In this document: in pieces, positions 10,053-17,932 of the stretch
How positions within the stretch are numbered: position 1 is the stretch's first letter
Layout of the letters: each line of letters starts with the position of its first letter
The notes under the pieces: generated by a model
What the model saw: only the letters and a program-made list of their open reading frames with translations
Told to the model about the DNA's origin: nothing
The model's database searches: none
Program-made: the position numbers and the translations under genes
Assembly: GCA_903873705.1 (NCBI GenBank)
Contig: CAIQPK010000042.1
Location: forward strand, 1 to 61,896
DNA from: an uncultured Acidobacteriota bacterium
GTDB taxonomy: Bacteria; Acidobacteriota; Terriglobia; Terriglobales; Acidobacteriaceae
Direction of reading: 5' to 3'
DNA length: 61,896 nt

Positions 10053-11114
10053 CTACTTTGGTGGGGTTGTGGCGCCGGGGCGGGGGGCTTCGGGGTTGAG
10101 GCGGCTGGAGCCTTGTACGGCGAGCATCCAGCCGGGGTACTCGGGTGGGAGGGCGCTGACGGCGTCGAGCTGCTGGAGGTCGTCGGGGGTGAGTTGGAGG
10201 TCGACGGCGGCGATGTTGTCTTCGAGCTGCTCGACGCGCTTGGCGCCGATGATGACGGAGGTGACGACGGGCCGGGCGAGGAGCCAGGCGAGGGCGACGC
10301 GGGCGGCGCTGCAGTTGTGGGCGGCGGCGATGGGATTCATGACGTCGAGGATGCGCCAGGCGCGGTCCTTGTCGACGAGGGGGAAGTCGAATTCAGAGCG
10401 GCGGGCGCCTTCGACCTTTTGCTGCTCGCGGGAGAACTTGCCGGAGAGCAGGCCGCCGGCGAGGGGGCTCCAGACGAGCAGGCCGGTGCCTTCGGCTTCG
10501 AGCAGAGGGACGAGCTCGCGCTCGAGGTCGCGGCCGGCGATGGAGTAGTAGGCCTGGAGGGTGTTGATGCGGGCGTAGTTTTTGAGCTCGGATACGCCGA
10601 GGGCGCGGGCGATGCGCCAGGCCTGCCAGTTGGAGACGCCGATGTAGCGGACTTTTCCCGAAGAGACTAGATCGTCCAAGGCGCGGAGGGTTTCGTCGAG
10701 GGGCGTGATGACGTCGGTGCCGTGGATTTGATAGAGGTCGAGGTAGTCGGTGCCGAGGCGCTGGAGGGTGCCGTCGATGGAGTCCATGATGTGGCCGCGG
10801 GAGGCGCCGATGTCGTTGCGTCCTTTGCCGACGCGGCCGTAAACCTTGGAGGCGATGACGACGTCTTTGCGGGCGATGGAGAGGTTCTTGAGCGACTGGC
10901 CGAGGGTGCGCTCGCTTTCGCCTTCGGCGTAGATGTCGGCGGTATCGAAGAAGTTGATGCCGGCGTCAATGCAGCCTTTGACGAGGGCGTCGGCGCCGGG
11001 CTGGTCGACCTGGCCGACGTGGCGGAACATGCCGGTGCCGCCGTGGAAGGTCATGGTGCCGAAGCAGAGGGTGGAGACGAGGAGGCCGGTGTCGCCGAGG
11101 GTTTTGTATTGCAT
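10053..11114 (-). CDS. Aldo/keto reductase
   Basis: A 353-aa NADP-dependent oxidoreductase of the AKR superfamily (TIM barrel). The catalytic tetrad is visible: Asp in INFFDTADIY, Tyr in the same motif, Lys in VIASKVYG and His in LYQIHGTD. The cofactor end is present as GLLVWSPLAGGLLSGK and TSVIIGAKRVEQLEDN. Opening MQYKTLGDTGLLVSTLCFGTM is the standard family start. It resembles the YajO / general-stress AKR group that reduces small carbonyls. Substrate cannot be assigned. It is divergent from the VOC-DinB pair with a 72-base spacer, so the two units may share a control region. Confidence 0.93.
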   Translation of the reverse strand: MQYKTLGDTGLLVSTLCFGTMTFHGGTGMFRHVGQVDQPGADALVKGCIDAGINFFDTADIYAEGESERTLGQSLKNLSIARKDVVIASKVYGRVGKGRNDIGASRGHIMDSIDGTLQRLGTDYLDLYQIHGTDVITPLDETLRALDDLVSSGKVRYIGVSNWQAWRIARALGVSELKNYARINTLQAYYSIAGRDLERELVPLLEAEGTGLLVWSPLAGGLLSGKFSREQQKVEGARRSEFDFPLVDKDRAWRILDVMNPIAAAHNCSAARVALAWLLARPVVTSVIIGAKRVEQLEDNIAAVDLQLTPDDLQQLDAVSALPPEYPGWMLAVQGSSRLNPEAPRPGATTPPK

Positions 11115-11186
11115 GCGTGATTCCTTTCGGGTGTGAGGCGAAATGTTCGCTTTCCTAACTCTATACAGCGGCGGGGTGGACGCGCG

Positions 11187-11642
11187 ATGATGCTGGTTAT
11201 GAGCGAGACGGCGATGAGGGGATCAACGGTTGTTCCGGGGCTGCGGTACCGGGATGCGCATGCGGCGATTGAGTGGCTGGTGAAGGCGCTGGGCTTCACG
11301 AAGCAGGCCGTGTATGCGACCGAGACGACGGTGATGCATGCGCAGTTGACGCACGGGCTGGGGATGGTGATGCTGGGGTCGGTGAAGGAGGACAATCCGT
11401 TCCATAAGCTGCTGGTGCAGCCGGATGAGATTGGCGGGCGCGAGACGACGACGGTTTGTTTGAACGTGGCCGATTGCGATGCGGTGTATGCGACGGCGAA
11501 GGCGGCGGGAGCGGAGATTATCCAGGAACTGCATTCGCCGGAGTATGGCGGGAAGGCGTTCGGGTGCCGCGACCTGGAGGGGCACATCTGGTGGGTGGGG
11601 AGTTATGATCCGTGGGCTGAGCATGACGAGGTGAAGGCATGA
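11187..11642 (+). CDS. VOC-superfamily (glyoxalase-like) protein
   Basis: About 151 aa with one VOC domain: TVVPGLRYRDAHAAIEWLVKALGF, then HAQLTHGLGMVMLGS, and a second half TTVCLNVADCDAVYATAKAAGAEI with GGKAFGCRDLEGHIWWVGSY. The final DLEGHIWWVGSYDP block is typical of the PhnB/YdeM-like subgroup. The chosen ATG at 11187 follows GGGGTGG; ATG 11190 and 11199 are close alternatives. Its stop overlaps the next gene by four bases (ATGA), so the two are co-translated. Neighbour DinB suggests a small-molecule detoxification unit, but that is only inference. Confidence 0.85.
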   Translation: MMLVMSETAMRGSTVVPGLRYRDAHAAIEWLVKALGFTKQAVYATETTVMHAQLTHGLGMVMLGSVKEDNPFHKLLVQPDEIGGRETTTVCLNVADCDAVYATAKAAGAEIIQELHSPEYGGKAFGCRDLEGHIWWVGSYDPWAEHDEVKA

Positions 11643-12112
11643 GCAACGTTCCTTATGCTTCCGCGCTGGGCGGGAGAGATGCGCAGGTAGTGATCGGCGA
11701 GACGGCGGCGCGGTTGAACCGCATTTATGGTGCGTTGACGACGGAGCAGATTGAGGCGCGGCCGGCGCCGGGGAAGTGGAACCTGCGCGAGGTGATGGCG
11801 CACCTGGCCGACTGCGAAGTCGTGTGGGCGTGGCGGATGAGGTATGCGCTGGAGATGGAGCGGGCGGCGATTCAGCCGTTTGAGCAGGATGCGTGGGCGC
11901 AGATGTATGCGCACTACTCGGTGGAGGAGGCGCGAGCGGCGTTTACGGCGTTGCGGCAGTGGAATGTGGCGTTCGTCGCTGGCCTGAGTGATGCGCAGCG
12001 GAAGAAGGTTTATGTGCATCCGGAGCGCGGGGAGGAGACGCTCTGGACGATTGTGGAGATTATGGCGGGGCATGATCTGCACCACCTGGCGCTGCTGGAG
12101 AAGGTGGTTTAG
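11639..12112 (+). CDS. DinB-family protein
   Basis: A 157-aa four-helix-bundle protein of the DinB/YfiT clan. The first helix begins with LIGETAARLNRIYGALT-like residues, then the signature PGKWNLREVMAHLADCEVVWAWRMRYAL, and the third metal-binding site IVEIMAGHDLHHLALLEKV at the C-terminus. His residues in MAHLADCE and GHDLHHL fit the three-His metal site of the clan. The family includes thiol-dependent transferases. Start ATG overlaps the VOC stop, so this is the second gene of a coupled pair. A second, more distant member lies at 54.1 kb. Confidence 0.88.
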   Translation: MSNVPYASALGGRDAQVVIGETAARLNRIYGALTTEQIEARPAPGKWNLREVMAHLADCEVVWAWRMRYALEMERAAIQPFEQDAWAQMYAHYSVEEARAAFTALRQWNVAFVAGLSDAQRKKVYVHPERGEETLWTIVEIMAGHDLHHLALLEKVV

Positions 12113-12119
12113 GGCAGCC

Positions 12120-12185
12120 AAAGGCAACGAACTTGACGCAGAGTTCGCGAAGTTGAAACGCCAAGTTTCGCGAAGGGGAACTAGC
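12120..12185. repeat. GACGCAGAGTTCGCGAAG dispersed repeat (family I)
   Basis: A non-coding piece between the dinB-like and beta-lactamase genes with ACGCAGAGTTCGCGAAG and a partly inverted second half (CCAAGTTTCGCGAAGG). Related words (CACGCAGAG, CGCTGAGTTCGCGGAG) recur near 41065 and 41175. Dispersed repeat of unknown origin. Confidence 0.55.
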
Positions 12186-12192
12186 GGCGAGG

Positions 12193-13083
12193 CTAGGGTT
12201 TGGTTGCTTGCTGCTTTTTGAGGGCGGCTTCGAAGGTGTGCTGGGATTCGGTGACGAAGGCCTGGTAGCCGGTGGGGTCGATGAAGACGCGGGGGCCCTG
12301 GGATTTGTAGCGGGTGAGTTTTTCGAGCATGTCGAAGTAGCTGCCGTGGGCGCCGAGGAAGAGGTCGCAGGGGAGGGTGTGGAGGACGGCGAAGGTGTGG
12401 GCGAAGTCCTGTCCGATGTTGGGGTAGCTGGCGGGGTGGCCGGGGTGGGCGACGAAGTGGAAGTCGGACCAGAAGCTGGTGCCGCCGACGATGACGACGT
12501 TGCGGAGGGTGGTGGCGGGGTCGCCGGGGATGTGGGTGCGGAAGGTCCAGGTGGTGCAGCCGCGGGTGTGGCCGGGGGTGTGGTGGGCGGTGAGGGTGAC
12601 GTTGCCAAGGGTGACGGTATCGCCGTCGTGGAGAATGCGGTCGACGTAGGCGGGAGGGAAGGTGCCGATGGAGCCGGAGTCGATGAGGAAGTCGGCGCGG
12701 CCGCCGGACTCGACTACGGGGACGTCGCCGTCCATGACCATGTTTTTGGCGTGGGTCTCGTGCAGGATTTGGGCGGAACCGGCCATGTGGTCGAAGTGGG
12801 CCTGGCCGTTGAGGAGGACTTTCGTGTCGGCGTATTTGAAGCCGAGCTTTTCGATGCTGGCGCGGATCTGAGGCGGTGAGGTTTCAAGGTTGGCGTTGAT
12901 GAGGATGTTGCCCTGCGGCGTGGTGATGAGGTAACTGGCGAGGTCCTGGCTGCCGACGTAGTAGAGGTTGTCGGCGATCTTGAAGGGGGCGAGGGGGGTG
13001 GACCACTCGGGCTTGATGGTGACGGCAGCGTGGGTGGTGAGGGAGATGAGTGCGATGGCGAGGAGGGTGAGGAGACGGCGCAT
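12193..13083 (-). CDS. Secreted subclass B3 metallo-beta-lactamase, Q-type
   Basis: A 296-aa periplasmic metallo-hydrolase with signal peptide MRRLLTLLAIALISLTTHAA. The fold and motifs are those of B3 enzymes (PFKIADNLYYVGSQDLASYLI at the N-terminus). Metal residues: Q94-x-H96-x-D98-H99 in NGQAHFDHMAG, H172 in TPGHTRG and H246 in GAHGSYF. Gln in place of the first His is the arrangement known from GOB-type enzymes. Whether it hydrolyses beta-lactams in this organism is not known. ATG 13083 is chosen since the frame upstream (to 13224) is repeat DNA. It interrupts the hscB-hscA interval. Confidence 0.87.
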   Translation of the reverse strand: MRRLLTLLAIALISLTTHAAVTIKPEWSTPLAPFKIADNLYYVGSQDLASYLITTPQGNILINANLETSPPQIRASIEKLGFKYADTKVLLNGQAHFDHMAGSAQILHETHAKNMVMDGDVPVVESGGRADFLIDSGSIGTFPPAYVDRILHDGDTVTLGNVTLTAHHTPGHTRGCTTWTFRTHIPGDPATTLRNVVIVGGTSFWSDFHFVAHPGHPASYPNIGQDFAHTFAVLHTLPCDLFLGAHGSYFDMLEKLTRYKSQGPRVFIDPTGYQAFVTESQHTFEAALKKQQATKP

Positions 13084-13144
13084 GGGTTGTTGATACACCT
13101 TGTGCGAAGGGGAAGATGTGTGGATTCGCTGTGGGAAGCTGGGG

Positions 13145-13225
13145 AGTGAATAGTGAATAGTGAATAAAGCAAAAGCAGGAGCAACGGCAAAAGCAGATTC
13201 CTCCGCTGCGCTGCGGAATGACAAT
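13145..13225. repeat. Compound repeat upstream of beta-lactamase gene (families G + A-like + B)
   Basis: A mosaic of three modules: AGTGAATAGTGAATAGTGAA (family G, 13145-13170), a short hexamer run AAAGCAAAAGCAGGAGCAAC, and a family-B hairpin (13190-13225) with AGCAGATTCC and GCGGAATGACAA ends. It is open in frame with the beta-lactamase gene and would mislead start prediction. Confidence 0.85.
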
Positions 13226-13259
13226 AAGAAGGGCGGAGGCAGTGAAACGGGCGTGTGCG

Positions 13260-13886
13260 CTACTCGAGGGTTTCGTTGACGTCGCGGACGAGGTTGCGGA
13301 TGTAGCTGCGGCGGTTGAGGAGGGCTACCATGGCTTCCTTGGCGGTGGTTTGGGCGGTGGGGTTGTTGGCTTCGGTGGCGGTGTCCCAGGCGGTCCAGAG
13401 GGACTCTAGTTTTTGCTGGGAGTCGGCGAGCATGGTGGTGAAGTGTTGCTGGGCTTGTTCGAGGTCTTTGCGGGTCTGGGGGTCGTCTTCGCCCATTTTT
13501 TTTGCCATGCGCATTTCTTCCAGCTGCATGTTGAGCTCGAAGGCCTCTTCCAGGAGGTCGGGCGGGGCTACCTGTTTCTTTTCGGTGCCGGAGGCTTTGG
13601 CGGCGTCGGTGGCGGCGCGGGATTGCTCTTCGAGGTGGACGCCGTGGAGCGTGAGGAGGTACTCGGTGCGGAGGATGGGGTCGCGGAGGGTGCGGTAGGC
13701 GTCGTTGAGCTGCGAGGAGGCGGCGAGAGCGGCGTCCTGCTCGGCCTGGGGTTGGGAGGCGAAGCGGTCGGGGTGGAGCTTGCGGGATTGGGCGTAAAAG
13801 GACCTTTCCAGCGCGGGGAGATCGATGTGGAGGTGCTGGGGGAGGCCGAACTGGGTGAAGTAGCTGTTGTAGACATCGTGACTCAT
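13260..13886 (-). CDS. hscB: Fe-S co-chaperone HscB (J-domain protein)
   Basis: A 208-aa J-domain co-chaperone that delivers IscU to HscA and stimulates its ATPase. The N-terminal J domain carries HPD at residues 38-40 (KLHPDRF), preceded by YFTQFGLPQHLHIDLPALER, the typical HscB opening, and followed by QLNDAYRTLRDPILRTEYLL. The C-terminal three-helix IscU-binding domain (LLEEAFELNMQLEEMR to RSYIRNLVRDVNETLE) is complete. I use ATG 13886; the frame extends to 14000 but that overlaps the antiporter gene end. Position between iscA and hscA keeps the canonical isc order. Confidence 0.92.
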   Translation of the reverse strand: MSHDVYNSYFTQFGLPQHLHIDLPALERSFYAQSRKLHPDRFASQPQAEQDAALAASSQLNDAYRTLRDPILRTEYLLTLHGVHLEEQSRAATDAAKASGTEKKQVAPPDLLEEAFELNMQLEEMRMAKKMGEDDPQTRKDLEQAQQHFTTMLADSQQKLESLWTAWDTATEANNPTAQTTAKEAMVALLNRRSYIRNLVRDVNETLE

Positions 13887-13926
13887 CACTAACAGGTTAC
13901 TCGGATAGAGGATGCGGCGGGGATGA

Positions 13927-15534
13927 TTACTCGCGGGTATCGTAACGTGCCTCGGCGAGGTCGAGTTCGTACTCCAGCCTGCGGAGGACGTCGTCGCCAA
14001 TGGCGCCGGAGTCGCGAAGCTCGAGCAGGGTGCGACGTTCTACCGCCATGGTTTCGCGGAGTCGTGCGCCGCGGCGCTGATGACGCTGGGTGGTGGCGCG
14101 CTCTTCATCGTTGGCGACGCCTGCGGAGCGGGACAGGCGGTCGAAGACGGTGATGGCTTCGAGGCGATGGCGATAGCGGTCTAGCAGGTCGTCGAAGTCG
14201 TGCTCTTCTTCCGGGGGAGCGGCGGCGCGCTGCCTTTCGAGCGCGGCGATGGCGCGGGTGAGGACCTGATAACGGGCGCGGAGCTCCTCTTCTTCGACCT
14301 CCTTGTTGTTGTCCAGGCCGAGCAGGCGGATGAGTGGAGGAAGGCTGAGACCCTGCACGACGAGGGTGACGAAGATGATGGAGAAGGTGAGGAAGAGGAT
14401 GAGATTGCGCTGTTCGAAAGGGCGTCCGTCGCTGAGGGTGATGGGGAGGCTGAAGGCGGCGGCGAGAGCGACGACGCCGCGCATGCCGGTCCAACCGACG
14501 ATGAAGACGGACCGGGTATCGGGTGCGGACAGGTTCTGATGCAGGAAGGCGCGGCGGACCCAGGCTGAGACGTGAGCACCGGGAAAGACCCAGATCATGC
14601 GGAGCACGATCATGACGAGGCTGAAGACCAGGCCATAGAGCAGGAGCGTCCATGAGCTGTACTGGTGGATTCCGGCGAGGACGTAAGGCAGTTGCAGGCC
14701 GATGAGGAGGAAGACGACGCCGTTGAGCATGAAGTCGAGGGCCTTCCATGCGCTCATGATCTCGATGCGCGCGGGGGCGGAGAGATAGTTGGCGCTACGG
14801 CGGCTGAGGAAGAGGCCGCAGGCGACGACGGCCAGGACGGCGGAGGCGTGAATCTGTTCCGCTGCGAGGTAGGCGACGTAGGGAACGATGAGGCTGACGG
14901 CCATTTCGAGCGGGCCGTCGCTGATCCAGCGCTCGATGAAGTTGGCGATGCGGCCGACGACGAGGCCGATGCCGATGCCTCCGACGATGAGCCAGAGCAG
15001 GCGGAGCAGGCTGCCGCCGATGGAGGGTGCTTCGCCGGTGAGGAGCATGGCGATGCCGAGCTCGAGGGCGAGCAGGCCGGTGGCGTCGTTGAGCAGGCTC
15101 TCGCCTTCGAGCAGGCCGGTAACGCGGGGGGAGAGCCCGAGCGAACGGGCGATGGAGGTGGCAGCTACGGCGTCGGTGGCAGCGGCGACGGCGCCGAGGA
15201 GGAAGCCGCTGCGGAAGTCGAGGGCTGTGATGAAGTGGTCGGCGATGAAAGCGATGCCGAGCACGGTGAAGCCCACCAGTCCGACCGCGAGCATGAAGAT
15301 GCTGATGATGTTGCGGCGGAACTCGCGCCAGTTGGTCTGCCAGGCGGCAGCGTAGAGCAGGGGCGGAAGGAAGACGTTGAACACGAGGTCAGGGTTGAGG
15401 GGAACGCGCGGCACATGCGGGATGAAGGAAATGGCGAGGCCGGCCAGGACGAGGAGAATCGGGTAAGGGAGGTTGAGGCGCCTGGCGAGACCCGCGAAGA
15501 TCGCGACGACGATCAGCAGGAAGAGGCAGAGCAT
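13927..15534 (-). CDS. Na+/H+ antiporter, CPA1/NhaP type
   Basis: A 535-aa integral membrane protein with about twelve hydrophobic segments in the first 410 residues and a 120-residue hydrophilic C-terminal tail. CPA1 signatures are visible: PPLLYAAAWQTNWREFRRN, ATDAVAATSIARSLG and GESLLNDATGLLALELG, the last with the Asn-Asp pair of the ion site. The tail is highly charged and helical (RYQVLTRAIAALERQR), as in CPA1 exchangers with cytosolic regulatory tails. ATG at 15534 opens directly with a hydrophobic helix (LFLLIVVAIFAGLARRL). It probably exchanges Na+ (or K+) for protons. It separates iscA from hscB. Confidence 0.92.
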   Translation of the reverse strand: MLCLFLLIVVAIFAGLARRLNLPYPILLVLAGLAISFIPHVPRVPLNPDLVFNVFLPPLLYAAAWQTNWREFRRNIISIFMLAVGLVGFTVLGIAFIADHFITALDFRSGFLLGAVAAATDAVAATSIARSLGLSPRVTGLLEGESLLNDATGLLALELGIAMLLTGEAPSIGGSLLRLLWLIVGGIGIGLVVGRIANFIERWISDGPLEMAVSLIVPYVAYLAAEQIHASAVLAVVACGLFLSRRSANYLSAPARIEIMSAWKALDFMLNGVVFLLIGLQLPYVLAGIHQYSSWTLLLYGLVFSLVMIVLRMIWVFPGAHVSAWVRRAFLHQNLSAPDTRSVFIVGWTGMRGVVALAAAFSLPITLSDGRPFEQRNLILFLTFSIIFVTLVVQGLSLPPLIRLLGLDNNKEVEEEELRARYQVLTRAIAALERQRAAAPPEEEHDFDDLLDRYRHRLEAITVFDRLSRSAGVANDEERATTQRHQRRGARLRETMAVERRTLLELRDSGAIGDDVLRRLEYELDLAEARYDTRE

Positions 15535-15667
15535 TTCTAGAGTGTGGGTTTCGATCGCGACGTGCCTCCTTGCTGTACCTCTTGCTCTCAGGATAAGCCC
15601 GTGACGGGGAGGATTCGCCGGACGACGCAGGGCGGAGCAGGGGCGCTTGACGATCGCGCCGGGGTTG

Positions 15668-16165
15668 CTAGGCGGAGAAGCTTGAACCGCAGCCGCAGCT
15701 CTTGGTGGAGTTGGGGTTGATGAAGTTGAAGCCCTGGCGCATGAGGGTTTCTTCGAAGTCGAGGACCATGCCGGCGAGGTAGAGGAAGCTCTTGGGGTCG
15801 ACGAATAGGCGGACGGGCCTGGCGCCGGAGGGGTCGTTGGGGGTCTCGATGCCTTCGCCGAAGATGAAGGTGCGGTCGCGGTCGCGGGGCTGAGTGTCGA
15901 AACGGATGTTGTAGCTGAGGCCGCTGCAGCCGCCGCCCTGGATGCCGACGCGGAGGCCGCCCTGATCGGGCGAGACGCCCTCCTTGGCCATCGCCACGCG
16001 GATGCGCTTGAGGGCGTTCCTGGTGATCTCGATGGCGGCCTTGGCGCGGGGCTGCTGGCCTTGGGCGGTGAGGAGGGTCATGCCGGCGAGGGGGTCGCGG
16101 TTGGGGTCGGGCGCGGGGGCGCTCATGGACTGGCTGGTGGAGGTCGAGATGGAGACGGTGGACAT
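15668..16165 (-). CDS. iscA: Iron-sulfur cluster assembly accessory protein IscA/ErpA-type
   Basis: A-type carrier protein. The core from about residue 44 (AIEITRNALKRIRVAMAKEG) has the three invariant cysteines: GGGCSGLSY and the C-terminal pair KSCGCGSSF. Total length 165 aa is longer than the usual 107-120 because of a Ser/Pro-rich N-terminal extension of about 40 residues; a downstream ATG (MTLLTAQGQQPRAKAA, residue 29) may be the true start and would give a 137-aa protein. It lies between iscU and hscB on the same strand, so isc membership is clear although ErpA-like function is also possible. Confidence 0.9.
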   Translation of the reverse strand: MSTVSISTSTSQSMSAPAPDPNRDPLAGMTLLTAQGQQPRAKAAIEITRNALKRIRVAMAKEGVSPDQGGLRVGIQGGGCSGLSYNIRFDTQPRDRDRTFIFGEGIETPNDPSGARPVRLFVDPKSFLYLAGMVLDFEETLMRQGFNFINPNSTKSCGCGSSFSA

Positions 16166-16237
16166 ACGGCTTATTTGATTCTACCGGGTAGTGAGAAGGT
16201 GCGGGGTGATAGGATTTCGCGCAGGAGAGGTGCACTG

Positions 16238-16510
16238 ATGCCAAAGTTTGTGATCGAGCGGGAGATTCCGGGAGCGGGAAAGCTGACAGCGGAACAGTTG
16301 AATGGAATTTCGAAGACCTCGTGCAGCGTGCTGAAGAGCATGGGGCCGCAGATTCAGTGGGTGCAGTCGTTTGTGACCGACGACAAGGTGTACTGCGTTT
16401 ATATTGCGCCGGATGAGGCGTCGGTGCGGGAACATGCGGCGCTGGGCGGGTTTCCGGCGAATTCGGTGGCGCAGGTGCGGAGTGTGATTGATCCGACTAC
16501 GGCGGAGTAG
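16238..16510 (+). CDS. DUF4242-family small protein
   Basis: A 90-aa protein on the strand opposite to the isc genes, with a ferredoxin-like fold pattern: MPKFVIEREIPGAGKLTAEQL, then VLKSMGPQIQWVQSFVTDDK and YCVYIAPDEASVREHAALGGFP. This matches DUF4242 proteins, one of which (from Streptomyces) was reported to bind nickel; metal binding here is not shown. ATG 16238 has AGGAGAGG about nine bases upstream. It ends just before a strong hairpin that may serve both this gene and iscU. Function unknown. Confidence 0.82.
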   Translation: MPKFVIEREIPGAGKLTAEQLNGISKTSCSVLKSMGPQIQWVQSFVTDDKVYCVYIAPDEASVREHAALGGFPANSVAQVRSVIDPTTAE

Positions 16511-16528
16511 GTGCATGCAGATAACAAG

Positions 16529-16558
16529 ACAAAAGCCAGCCTTGCGGCTGGCTTTTGT
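16529..16558. terminator. Bidirectional intrinsic terminator between DUF4242 gene and iscU
   Basis: Perfect 13-bp stem ACAAAAGCCAGCC / GGCTGGCTTTTGT with a TTGC loop. It has A-rich and T-rich flanks on either side, so it can terminate both the plus-strand DUF4242 gene and the minus-strand iscU. Confidence 0.88.
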
Positions 16559-16573
16559 GCGGTTGCGGGAAAC

Positions 16574-16993
16574 TTAGTGGGCGGCTACGGCTACGCCGGC
16601 TTCTTCGGAAACGTTGTTCTTCTTCTTCCAGTCGCCGATGGCGGCGCGGATCGCGTCTTCGGCGAGGACCGAGCAGTGAATCTTGACCGGGGGAAGAGCG
16701 AGCTCCTTGACGATATCGGTGTTGGAGATCTGGAGGGCTTCGGAGACGGTCTTGCCTTTGACCCACTCGGTGGCGAGTGAGCTGGAGGCGATGGCTGAGC
16801 CGCAGCCGAAGGTCTTGAACTTGGCGTCCTCGATGACCTGGGTCTCGGGGTTCACCTTGATCTGGAGGCGCATGACGTCGCCGCACTCGGGGGCTCCGAC
16901 GAGGCCGGTGCCGACCTCCGACGAGCTCTTGTCGAGCGTGCCGACGTTGCGGGGGTTTTCGTAATGATCTACTACCTTGTCGCTATATGCCAT
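16574..16993 (-). CDS. iscU: Fe-S cluster scaffold protein IscU
   Basis: The scaffold on which [2Fe-2S] clusters are built from IscS sulfur. The 139-aa protein has all ligands: C37 with D39 (APECGDVM), C64 (FGCGSAIASSS) and C107 (HCSVLAEDAI). The HscA-recognition motif LPPVK is intact at 100-104, which fits the hscA and hscB genes further along the same strand. Opening AYSDKVVDHYENPRNVG is family-typical. It is followed by its own terminator, so it is no longer in one transcript with iscA. A short Val/Ala tail (EEAGVAVAAH) extends the C-terminus. Confidence 0.96.
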   Translation of the reverse strand: MAYSDKVVDHYENPRNVGTLDKSSSEVGTGLVGAPECGDVMRLQIKVNPETQVIEDAKFKTFGCGSAIASSSLATEWVKGKTVSEALQISNTDIVKELALPPVKIHCSVLAEDAIRAAIGDWKKKNNVSEEAGVAVAAH

Positions 16994-17077
16994 GGGAATG
17001 TCCTCGCGTAGTTAGATGATACTCGCTGGCGTGTCGGTGCGCCAGATCACAGGCGATTGTGACGGCGCTGGCGGCGA

Positions 17078-17458
17078 TTATTCGGGGTGCGGCGGCTGAT
17101 TTTCGGTGGTTTGGGCGCTGGCGAGCAAGCCGAGGATGAGGAAGTGGGGCGTGATGAAGGGCTGATTGTAGTGGTCGGCGTGGGTGGCGGCGGCGGTGAG
17201 CGCGGCGGCGGCGGAGGGTGAGAGCGGGATTTCGACGGTGAGCGAGACACGCTCGGCGTCGGGGTCGTGGGGCGGAAGTTGTTGATACTGCGCGTCGGCA
17301 GTGATGCCGGGGGCGTTCTGGCGGACGAGCTTGGGGGCCTGGCGGAGGAGGCCTAGCCAGAGATGGGCGGGCTCGAGCGCAGGGGAGTTGAGACGGCTGG
17401 CCTCGTAGCGGGCGAGGAAGATGACTTTACGGGCGTCTTCGGTGTAGCGATCGAGCAT
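17078..17458 (-). CDS. Stand-alone Clp N-terminal (Clp R) domain protein
   Basis: A 126-aa protein made of the double Clp-N repeat and nothing else. The first half MLDRYTEDARKVIFLARYEA with LEPAHLWLGLLRQAP is very close to the ClpC/ClpA N-domain; the second half includes LSPSAAAALTAAATHAD and ITPHFLILGLLAS. No AAA+ module follows. Such proteins may act as adaptors or decoys for ClpC-type unfoldases, or be remnants. ATG 17458 is preferred since the frame upstream to 17689 consists of tandem GGTCTGG repeats. It lies just upstream of iscU on the same strand. Confidence 0.8.
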   Translation of the reverse strand: MLDRYTEDARKVIFLARYEASRLNSPALEPAHLWLGLLRQAPKLVRQNAPGITADAQYQQLPPHDPDAERVSLTVEIPLSPSAAAALTAAATHADHYNQPFITPHFLILGLLASAQTTENQPPHPE

Positions 17459-17932
17459 GTGGCTATTGTGCGCTTCTGTGGCGGGGTGTGCGGCGGGTGG
17501 GCACCCCCCTCCAGACCTGGTCTGCAAAGTCTCTGATTCTGCTGGGTGAGGTCTGGTCTGGGGTCTGGTTGGGGTCTGGTTGGGGTCTGCGTGATGGCGA
17601 TGGCCTCCCCCCGTACTCGGGTACGCAAGGTACGGGATTCGTTGGGTGAAGTAGGGCGGTTGGTACGGCGTAGCGTTGGGCAAATACAAAGGCCGTCCGG
17701 GATCGCCGGGCGGCCTGAACTTTTCTTCTAGTTCTATTTTAGTGGATTGGAGAGAATAAGTACGCCAAGTTTTTTGGTCTATCTTCTGCTTGTTTTGTGT
17801 GAGTTAGGAGGGTGGGAGGTTTTTTGGGGGTTGACAGGATTTTCTTGGGCGCGAAGGCGGCCCGAACTGATGATCGGTTGCGATAAGCCGACATATCGTT
17901 ACTCATATGCGGCCCATTAGGATTGGGATGAC
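17459..17932. other. Intergenic region with GGTCTGG tandem repeat and AT-richer promoter region
   Basis: No gene seen. Around 17545-17590 there is a short tandem repeat of GGGTCTGGTT units. A hairpin follows at 17691-17715. From about 17720 to 17930 composition drops towards AT, then leads into the DUF2971-like gene. The drop marks the edge of a probable acquired segment. Confidence 0.6.
17691..17715. terminator. Hairpin, possible terminator
   Basis: GGCCGTCCGG / CCGGGCGGCC stem (one G-U pair) around a GATCG-type loop, followed on the plus strand by TGAACTTTTCTTCT and on the minus strand by TTTGTATTTG. Either orientation could terminate, but no gene clearly ends here. Confidence 0.45.

Noticed and set aside
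12193-13083. Glyoxalase II or other MBL-fold hydrolase
   Set aside because: Metal motif Q-x-H-x-D-H with the B3-type N-terminal region and signal peptide fits subclass B3 better.
13084-13224. Upstream extension of the metallo-beta-lactamase
   Set aside because: Coded by family G, hexamer and family B repeats; the signal peptide starts at 13083.
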